This document shows positions 40,216 to 48,053 of a stretch of DNA of 48,053 nucleotides, in pieces (within the stretch, counting starts at the first letter, position 1; each line of letters opens with the position of its first letter). The stretch spans positions 1 to 48,053 of the forward strand of contig JANBPT010000283.1 of NCBI GenBank assembly GCA_027575765.1, in the 5' to 3' direction. The position numbers were made by a program, and so were the translations under genes. The notes below the pieces were generated by a model that did not search any database, had not been told where the DNA came from, and saw nothing but the letters and a program-made list of their open reading frames with translations. This DNA is from Tieghemiomyces parasiticus (lineage: Eukaryota; Kickxellomycota; Dimargaritomycetes; Dimargaritales; Dimargaritaceae).

Positions 40216-43200
40216 GATTAGGTGGCACTCTTTTAACCCCAAAGGGCTGTGCAGTAGAAGTGTTGAAACAGCAAGCCCTCCACTCCTCTATACGCGCCCG
40301 AAATTCTGACGCGTCGTTGTCGTGCCCGAGTCCTCGATTCCATTCCTCTTTGTGGAACTTCAAGCGCCCCTCGTCGTCAGTTCGCCCGTTGATTCCACCA
40401 CTAGCCAGCGTCACTGACAACCTGCCTCCTCAAGCCTCCTATTCAGCCTGCCTCGTCAATGAGCCGACGCCCGCGTAGGCCTCCCGTTCGTCGCCCTTGT
40501 CGCCATCGTGTTTTTCTTGCTAGGGACCACAGCCCGTCCCGGCCATTATTCTCCCTTTTTTTTATTACGCCTTTGGCTATTCTGGTTGTCGTATTTCCCT
40601 GTTCCTTCTGTTTTTGGCTGCCGCTTACCATCGATCTGTACCTTCTGAATCTGTCGTTACCCAAGGTGGGTTTCGGAACCTGCGGGCCACCCACGAGCCC
40701 TCAATAAAGCTAACCAATGCTCACCAATACCATTATGATGTGCGTTTGCATGGCAAGGTCGCATGAAACCCACACTTTCTTCGATGTCATACCGCCCACC
40801 ATTTCATAACACCAGCTTCGTCCGCCCCATGCATCGTCCCTGTACCGTGTTCAGGTACCAAAGTCCCGCATCCCCTCCCCAAGCGACCTATCTGTGGTCC
40901 GCTACCCTCGCCCCTTCCACTCACGGCGCCTACGCTGCCAGCAGCTGTACCCCCCCCCTCGGCCCCTCCCTCGCCCACGGCCGACACCAGAAATAAGATT
41001 CGCACTCGGTGACGCTTACTAGCCGTCGTTCCGTCGTTCGCATCACTTGCTACTACAATACTGAGGTTTTTCTTAGAAGACTGCAGTTTAGGAAGCGTAC
41101 GCCGATTAATGCATAGATTACCGGCCCAGCGTGCCAGAAATTCCTTTACGGATGGGGCTGGCATGCCCGTCCGATTAATGGGCCTAAAGCAGCGCATCAC
41201 CGTAAATTATGCTCTGACACAAGACTCGTCTGTGCTGTAGTCGGACCATGGGAATGCAGAAGCTCTGATGAGCCTAAAATGGACACTCTGGTGATCGCCC
41301 GCGTCCATACGCCATCGTCGGATCTAAGGGGGTTACTGCTCTGGTTATTAACATCCCACGTACGGGTCCATGGTGGTCGTCCCGAACGTAGTACCTGGCC
41401 AACGCTACGTTGCCACTGGGTAAAGTGGGACGCTTCTCGCAGCCATGGTTAACTTCCTCCTGGGAACGCCCGGTGAAGCGAGGACTCAGCGGACACATGG
41501 TGACTTGCGACCCGTGGATCCGCGCGCTCCTCGATCCCAAGGAATTGCTTGGCCTGTCAGTCACGGTGCACCCCGAGTTCTTCACGAAGGGTGAGCAGCA
41601 GTACGACGACCTTGTCACCCCAGGGCTAGGAGCTACCGCCGGAGTCCTCACATCCTCCACTGGGGGGAGGGGTGCCGACGGAATGATATTTTGGGCGGTG
41701 GTCCATGCAGACATGGCAGTCCACGGGCACCGAGCCGGTGCACCATCAGGCGTTGGGTAGGGCAGTTTTTCCGCCGGCCGGGGGCTATGGGGCGCCTCTA
41801 GGCACGGACCAATGGGCCTTGTTGGGCAGGTATGTCAAGGCGTACCAGTGGCGGGCTGAGGGCTGGTGGTCTCGCCATCGTTGGATGAGTTGGATTCCCC
41901 GGAAGTTGCGCGCTGGGTGCTCCACTTGTTGCACCGTCGGACCTGCCCCGGCCGTTCAGCCTCAGTAGGATGCTGCGACTCCAGGCCGGGCGTCAGGAAC
42001 CACCTTTTCAAGGCGGACCTACAAGTGGACCTGGCACTGGACTTTTTGGCGAGGGTATGCACGGTCGGCCGGTGGGACAGCAAGCAGCGCATACTCGTGT
42101 CCAGTGCTAGCTGGGGCATAGCACGCCAGTCCCTTTTTCGGCAGGGAGGGGGTTTACATCTTCAGCTCTACAAGGACGGGAAAGGCGGCGGCGTTGACGT
42201 GGGCGTGGTTTGACGGGAAGGCATGGTGTACACTACCTGGATGCTTCGTGTGGAAGTTGCCCGGCGTGCTAGGGACGATGCGGGCCAGGGTAAGGTACGA
42301 GTGAGGTAATCCGGACAGGGCATCCGAGCCAAACCTCCACGGTATACTGATGAATTCCAATCAGTGGGCTAGGTAGAGCTCGGCTAAGGTCGAGCACACG
42401 GTGAAATGGCCAGAGGTGAGCCACCCGGCCATATGGCATGCACCTCCTGAAAACATACTACATGTCATGTAGATTGCCAACATAGTGGCGGGTGTGTATG
42501 TACCTTAAAAATCTTGGCCCCTTTTTCCCGAGCCCTCACAATGATAAGGATGTAGGGGATAGCGCACCCATCCGCATCCGACAGGAGGTTGGGACATGCC
42601 AGTGCCTCAGTGCGACTTGTAGCCCGCTGGATCGATCCGGGCTGACCTCCAGCCTACCAAAGCCGACTGGTAAGGGCCTGGCGACTAACCACCCGTCCAG
42701 CCCTAGAGAGCAAAGTCTTCAGATTTGCGGAATGAACGGCTGCCTCTAGTCTGACCTAGTACCGCCTGGGTATTATAGTGTGCATACTGATGCCTGTGGG
42801 ATAGCAATAGGCAGCAACCATGCTAGGCCCATTAAGTTGCTACTGATCAGACCTGATCTAGCGCTCTAGACGAGCAAGTAACAGCGTATGGAGAAGCCTT
42901 CACATAAAGGGTTTATAATGGCCCAAGCTGATGAAGCAAGGTCCTAGGTAGCGTCACACAATGCTCTGCCGGTGGGCGTGGTGGCGCCGATAAACTCCGG
43001 CCACGGAACCTTTTTCCTGCATGCAAGCAATGAATCGAATGTGCCTGAAAGTGTGCCCGGTGCAGCACAGGCAATACAGCGGCAGTATAAGCGAACCCGC
43101 AGGCTCAACTTGTAGTGGGGTTAGCCAAACAATTGGTAAACTTTGCATCCTGTCGTCGAAAAAAACTACGGCATACCCTCGACCGTTGGGCTGCATAATG

Positions 43201-45240
43201 GGCTTGCCCGCCTATGTGTTTGACATATGGATTCAGTCTGAAGGCACCGAAACTACCTGTGCCCCCGCCCCTGGTCTTTTTAGCTCAACCTTTGGCTGTA
43301 CCAGGCCAGTCCAATGTTCATCACTAGTTGGTTACCATCATGCAGGGTTGGTACATTGAAATGCCCCCCCCCTCAACTAACCACACCAGAGATGGCATGG
43401 GTTGTGACCAGGTTCCATTATTGACAGTAAGGTGGTACAGGGTGTATTCGATTGTAGTCTTTACGTCTTGAATGCTGTGGGGGCACTTCAGGGTCGGATA
43501 AATCAACACAGGGCCTATCTCTCTACCCTTTTACAGACACTCAGCCGGTAGCAGTCCGCCACTCCAGCTGGTGATGCTGGGTATATTCTGGTACCCGATT
43601 AGGCCCTGTGGCCGCCATGGTTTGGTGGGGATCTTGATGAAACATCTGCATCAGATTAGGTGAATAGAAGAGGGTGATGTTGGCCCTACCATCCCCCCTT
43701 TCAAAGTGCATGGCATCCTAAAAAACTAAATATGGTCATAGACTTGAAGCTAGCATATACTGTGCTCAAATCACAAATCATCATGAGCTGCCCAGCAAAC
43801 CCATGCACTCCGTTGACAGCCGCCCCCCCCCCTACCCACGGGACTGGAACCTAGAGGGGATGGATGGTCCAGAGGCCACGGTGGCTTCAGGTGTAGAAGC
43901 CATCCTGCTCCACGACTGTTACTTGAGGGCCTTGAGCCCCTCAGAGGTCGCAAGGGGCTGGTTCAGAAACCATCAATTGGCTCTGAGTGTTGTATTATTG
44001 CAGTGGTGGCACCATCGACTTGGCAGACTGCCAAACAGCCTATAGGCCCATTACTACCGCGGAACTACCGTAGGCAACCTGCTGAGCTTTAACGCGCTAT
44101 GACGTTTGCCTGGGCCTATGGATCCCCGAGCATATTTTATGATCCAAATGGTGATGACGTAGTTGATTTAGGATTAGAATCTCAATAGTGACGTATCACG
44201 CCCCATGACACAACCTATCGCTAAGGCCCATCTGCATTGTGGCTCCGGCTTTCTCAAGGTAGAGGGCCGCGGTGGAAACACGCTAGTGTCAGTGGGCAGG
44301 TCATAGTGGTAGATACAGGACCCTCACCAGTGTAATTTACCTGGAAGCTGTCAGTACTAGACTTGGATAAATTACTTCATAAAGCTGGCTGCCAATAGAC
44401 CTGGAAACAGGGCTGGGGGACTCCATTGCTATTAAGAGCTTTACAATTGACCTGGCTGGGGGCCTTGAGGTATAGGCATGATGCCATCCGGACTACTCTA
44501 GGTCAACTGTGACGGGACCAGACCAATTACCTCTGAATTTAATAGGGAGCTATTGATAGTAAGAGCCGGTTCCTATCATTTACGAATTCACCAGTATCGT
44601 TAGGTTGTTGGCCAAAGCCAGCGGTGTCATAGGGTGAGTCGCGGCCCGTATGATGGGGGTTTAACCATTCCATCAGTGATGATGCGGCAAGCAACAGCCA
44701 AACCCAATACAATAATTATCCTCAGAAAGATTTGATTTTGAATCCGACCATTTAGTGTTTCGACCAGAACCAGGTCTTGTTAACAGGGCCAAGGTCTGAA
44801 ATGTTCAGCTTTGCTATTTTTCTATTTTTTTTTTCATTAACTTCCTTTGAAAACGACTTTTATCTCAACTATCTGTACACCTTTTTCGCACGCGGTACTC
44901 TCGTGCGAAGCGGACTGAATGACTGGGTACATTTACCTGCAACGGCCATCCTTGCACCCGTTGGCGCGTCGCACGTCTCGTCGTATCATGTGATCATTAA
45001 AGCGACGGCTTGTTACCTACTTGGCCAATTATTAACCTGATCGCGCTGGTGAAGGCACAGCACCTATCCGCTTTCCAGAGACTTAGTTAGCAACCCTTAT
45101 GCCGCATACGTCTAGCTACCAGCGTAGATCTGTCCATTTCACCACGGTTGCATCTTGTTAATTTCGACAGCCGGCCACGTTCCCTTCATCGCCTCAACCC
45201 GCTTCCTTCATTGGCCTATTTCACATCCCTGCCATTAGCC
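40216..45240. other. 5-kb gene-poor region with decayed open frames
   Basis: No intact gene recognised. A plus-strand stretch at about 41410-42213 keeps GC-ending codons through successive overlapping frames, and a minus-strand stretch at about 43196-42954 and plus-strand pieces at 43021-44045 look protein-like but are broken. They may be old transposon or gene relics. From 42.8 to 44.8 kb CpG is scarcer than in genes but not absent. A T-rich stretch near 44810-44890 gives spurious hydrophobic frames. Confidence 0.4.
41410..42213 (+). pseudogene. Possible decayed coding sequence of unknown origin
   Basis: A frame of 116 codons (from 41410, with LLDPKELLGLSVTVHPEFF) is followed by overlapping open frames at 41705-41968 and 41866-42213 on the same strand. 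Base composition resembles the genes of this window rather than the AT-richer surroundings. No domain recognised, no splice sites join the pieces convincingly. Could equally be chance open frames in GC-rich DNA. Confidence 0.2.
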
Positions 45241-46204
45241 ATGTCCAACGACAATCTCCAAGATCAGCCGGCTGCTGCTGGCGCGAAGCCTTCTGTCGAC
45301 GATGTAAGCTTCATGTTCCACTACGGCGCTCGTGATGGGAGCAGAGTAGGCTGTGGGATGGTTCTAATGGCAGCCCATCCCTTGTCTCCCTTTACAAGAC
45401 CCTCTAACCCAGCTGATAGGCTCCGACTCGTCCTAATACTACCCACCATTGGCAACCCTGCAGGAACTGGCCGTCATGAAGAAGAAGCTGGCCGAGATGG
45501 AACAAGAGGCCGCCAAGCTTCGCACCATGCAGCAGCAGGTGGAAAAGCAACTAGGGGGGAACCCGACCGCAACTGCGGTGTCCGGCGCCCCGGCCTCGTC
45601 ACTACCCGGCGAGGTCCCGGTGGTAGCGTCGAACGAGGTTGATAGCCGGTCAATCTACGTGGGCAACGTCGAATACGCGGCCACACCGGAGGACCTGCAG
45701 GCGCACTTTAAGGACTGTGGTGAGGTTAACCGCGTCACCATCATTTGCGACCGCGTGAGCGGTACCCCCAAGGGGTACGGATACATTGAGTTTACCGAGC
45801 CCGAGATGGCCCAGAAGGCCCTGGCCCTCCACGAGGTCGAGTTTCAAGGCCGTCCCCTTAAAGTCGTCCCCAAGCGGACGAACATCGCCGGTGTCGGTCG
45901 GGGTCGCGGCCGGCGTCCCTACCGGGGCGGGTTCCGCGGACGTGGTGGAGGTTTCCGGTAAGTATCGAAAATAACGGGCGTGTGGAGCGGACGAGTGCCA
46001 GCCTGGGTCTATGGAAGAGGGAGTGGTCTTGGTAGTTCGGTATACGTTACTATTGTTTTTTGTTTGAGGGGGAGGGTAGGACCATACTTGATCCCTCCCT
46101 TGGTTAGTCTTTCTAATCCCATTAAGCTATTAACCATCTTTTTATCATTGCCTTTGAACCTTGTTCTTTGCTATAGAGGCCGCGGCGGCTTCCAACCTTA
46201 CTAA
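45241..46204 (+). CDS. PAB2: Nuclear poly(A)-binding protein PABPN1/Pab2-type, 3 exons
   Basis: Binds poly(A) tails in the nucleus and promotes polyadenylation and RNA quality control. Exons: 45241-45303 (donor GTAAGC), 45464-45957 (donor GTAAGT), 46177-46204 (acceptor CTATAG), giving 194 residues, close to fission yeast Pab2. Seen: N-terminal coiled coil [20 protein letters not shown] (22-41), one RRM with RNP2 IYVGNV (85-90) and RNP1 KGYGYIEF (124-131), then an RGG/Arg-rich tail ([20 protein letters not shown]) finishing GRGGFQPY, all typical of the family. The last exon encodes only the final residues. The last donor itself contains an in-frame TAA, so unspliced RNA would still encode a 186-residue protein. 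Converges on the mitochondrial RRM gene. Confidence 0.93.
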
Positions 46205-46757
46205 ATACTGTACATTGGTACGGCGGCGGCGTAGCAACGTCTGCATCTATCGTCTAGCTCCCTTCTTCGGTCTGCATTCGGGGCAGTCGGTTTTATTATC
46301 GCCCTTTGAGGCTGGACGGGGTCTCTGCTGGTAAATAAATAGCAACCGCCAGGAATAGGCGTGTGTAGTTTTCTTAGGTCCCACTTTATCCTGTTGGCAG
46401 GGAACTTGATCGATTCGCGTGCTGCTTCTCTTAAGACATCTGAACCCCTCCCCCTCATCCACGCACTGTAGCTGTGGTAACTATCACTGCATGTCGCCAA
46501 CTGGGTTGTCATACTGAGGGGTAGCACAACTTGATGGGGTTAGCTGCTTTATATTTTGGTTGGTAAGATTCTAAAAAAAGGTATACAACCTAGTACAGGT
46601 CAGTATTGGGGCTAAGACCTCTCAGCGCGCCAGACGACAGGAGAAGTGGCGAACGGAATTGTACAGAGTTATCAATAGGAAACGGTATTTATCTTGTTGA
46701 TGAAGAGAAAAATTGAAGGCTGGATCGGATATGGTCCGGGGCGGTGGTGCAATCAGT
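46205..46757. other. Convergent 3' UTR spacer (PAB2 / mitochondrial RRM protein)
   Basis: 553 bp between the two stop codons; moderately AT-rich. No gene or repeat recognised. Confidence 0.55.
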
Positions 46758-47318
46758 TTACTGTTTGCCCTGGGAGTTGGGGGCCGAGGTGTCCTCAGGG
46801 TAGGCGGTCTCGGTCGTGGACTCCTCGAAGACCTGGTAGCCCTCGCTGGCCGGGGCCGAGCTGTTGCTCGAAGCCTGCTGGTCGGCGTTGTAGTTGGCGT
46901 AGCGGGCGCTGGGCTGCTGGCCGGAGGCCTCACCGAAGCGGGGGGAGCGCTGCTCGAAGTTGTTGGGGTTGTAGCGGCGCTCGTTGATGCTGTAGGACAC
47001 GCGAAGGTCGCGGCCGAGGAAGTTGTAACCGTTCAGCTTCTCGATGGCCGAGTCGGCGGCCTCGTCGGTGGCCATATCCACAAAAGCCACACCCTTGACA
47101 CGGCCCATGGGGTCCTTGGGCATGTGGCACTTGACCACTCCGCCGAAGCTCTCAAACAGCTCGCGAAGCTGCTCCTCCTCCGAGCGCCACGCGATGTTGC
47201 CGACGTAAATGGAGCGGTGGGCCAACGGGCTGAGCCGGGAGGTGCTGAAGAGCGCAACACGCTGCGAGACGGCAGCGGCCGGAGTGGTAAGGGCGGTGGC
47301 GAAGCGACGGAACAACAT
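46758..47318 (-). CDS. Small RRM protein with a probable mitochondrial targeting sequence
   Basis: 186 residues, single exon. The start at 47318 (MLFRRFATALTTPAAAVSQR) gives an Arg/Ala/Ser-rich, acid-free leader typical of mitochondrial import; a further upstream in-frame ATG at 47387 would add residues that hide it. One RRM at about 36-112 with RNP2 SIYVGNI and RNP1 KGVAFVDM, then LNGYNFLGRDLRVSYSINER. The C-terminal 70 residues are Asn/Gln/Ser/Glu-rich and probably disordered. Such single-RRM proteins act in organelle RNA metabolism, but plant-like GRP and nuclear relatives exist, so the precise role is not assignable. Confidence 0.85.
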   Translation of the reverse strand: MLFRRFATALTTPAAAVSQRVALFSTSRLSPLAHRSIYVGNIAWRSEEEQLRELFESFGGVVKCHMPKDPMGRVKGVAFVDMATDEAADSAIEKLNGYNFLGRDLRVSYSINERRYNPNNFEQRSPRFGEASGQQPSARYANYNADQQASSNSSAPASEGYQVFEESTTETAYPEDTSAPNSQGKQ

Positions 47319-48053
47319 GGTGATTGAATGTACTTGATCGGGAGGGGAAGAGGGGGCGAAGATCGTATGCGGATGGATCAGGATCAACTGAGGGAAGTTT
47401 ATCGTGAAGGTGAGGGGGGAAAAAGGTAATGCAACGCGGGGGATATACTACAGTGGAAGGAAAGGTCCAGAGGTGAGTAGGCGAGGACGCCAATAGGGTG
47501 TGGCTGTTGTGTTGGGTAACAAGACTGGAAGGGAAAAAAAAATGGCCAAGTAGGCATGGTGGGGAGCACTCAGAGAGGGTGGGGATGGTGCGTCAGTCGA
47601 AAAAAAAATAAAAAATACAGCGATGCGTGTGCTGTACGCGTTAGGGCTTGATCGAAGCAACTGCCACTAGGCTGTAGGAGATATGGCCAGTATAGATACG
47701 CGTTTCCAGGCTTATACGGTCCAGGGCGGATCGAATCGGGAGAGCAGTGGATTGGCTTGCTTCCGTAGCGTGGGGAACAGAGGAGGGGGGGGGGCGAGTC
47801 CAGCCGCCGCCGATTTCTGAATGCGCGGGCCCTTCTCCAGCCTGGCAGACGGCACATGTTCAATTGAGAGGCTCTGTCTATGTACCGTTCATGCCCAGCG
47901 TCGTACATTTACTTCCCGCCTCCATCCATATTGGCTGGGTTACGGGACCGTGGCCCATACCTTCGTTGGTCTGACCATTGCCAATCCACCGACAACCCTT
48001 CAGCTCACCGTTGGGACCTGCGTCATGGGTAGCGGTCGTTCGAGCCACCGGGA
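47319..48053. other. Upstream region of the mitochondrial RRM gene to window end
   Basis: A purine-rich plus strand (C/T-rich leader on the minus strand) up to about 47600, with A-runs near 47532 and 47601. No gene recognised in the remaining 450 bp. A tRNA-like GTTCGAG near 48029 has no convincing partner arms. Confidence 0.45.

Noticed and set aside
40459..40707. 82-codon frame with an Arg-rich start and hydrophobic middle after a C/T-rich leader
   Set aside because: The hydrophobic part comes from a T-rich stretch; no family resemblance, no clear splice-linked continuation. Possible tiny membrane protein, but unsupported.
44777..45040. 87-codon frame with a very hydrophobic N-terminus
   Set aside because: Produced by poly-T and AT-rich DNA; codon use is unlike the genes here and no domain is visible.
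1..48053. CRISPR arrays, rRNA genes, bacterial operons
   Set aside because: No regularly spaced direct repeats with unique spacers, no rRNA signature, and the intron-bearing genes exclude a prokaryotic source.

Overview
The window reads as nuclear DNA of an early-diverging filamentous fungus. The gene set is fungal: Afi1-type DENN protein, Gup1-type MBOAT, Mhr1/mL67-like protein, Bsd2/NDFIP-like protein, URA3. Genes are GC- and CpG-rich, and introns are mostly short with strict donors (GTAAGT, GTAGGT, GTGAGT). A pterin carbinolamine dehydratase, missing from budding yeast, and degenerate transposons in large gene-poor gaps fit a Zoopagomycota/Kickxellomycotina-like lineage. That placement is an inference; no rRNA or other diagnostic marker is present.

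Layout. 1-4.9 kb: 3' end of a NOL10/Enp2 ribosome-biogenesis gene, a PRP4 U4/U6 snRNP gene (8 exons) and a Bsd2/NDFIP-like gene. 4.9-7.25 kb: no gene seen. 7.25-14.0 kb: AFI1 (2 exons) facing the uninterrupted RPB2 gene. 14.0-16.7 kb: no gene, one CRE-type palindrome. 16.7-20.5 kb: an unrecognised Met/Gly/Pro-repeat protein and an 8-exon HAD phosphatase. 20.8-24.0 kb: transposon nest 1. 24.6-34.0 kb: GUP1, a REEP/Yop1-family gene with a very long tail, MHR1-like, MED29-like, URA3 and PCBD. 34.4-36.1 kb: transposon nest 2. 38.5-40.2 kb: an orphan secreted protein. 40.2-45.2 kb: gene-poor. 45.2-47.3 kb: PABPN1/Pab2 and a mitochondrial RRM protein. Six neighbouring pairs are convergent, and two divergent promoters share a CACGTG box.

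Most interesting region. The two nests appear to hold decayed copies of one element that resembles the eukaryotic TnpB/Fanzor family. Nest 1 (minus strand) keeps N-terminal and central protein segments; nest 2 (plus strand) keeps a zinc-finger/RuvC-III-like C-terminal segment. Both have the same upstream repeat (A) and the same downstream repeat (B). In nest 1 the frame is cut by a full-length mariner with a DD34D transposase, inserted at the central TA of a palindrome; removing it restores the reading frame. The mariner transposase gene itself carries a 133-bp MITE-like insertion with a 5-bp target duplication, read through in frame. A second copy of that MITE lies in the Fanzor-like remnant. 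Nest 1 is also almost devoid of CpG, and comparison with nest 2 shows CpG-to-TpG changes, suggesting past cytosine methylation of the transposons.

The remaining genes are ordinary housekeeping functions (transcription, splicing, RNA processing, translation, pyrimidine synthesis, membrane and trafficking). They do not form a cluster or pathway. All family calls come from reading the sequence; no searches were run.
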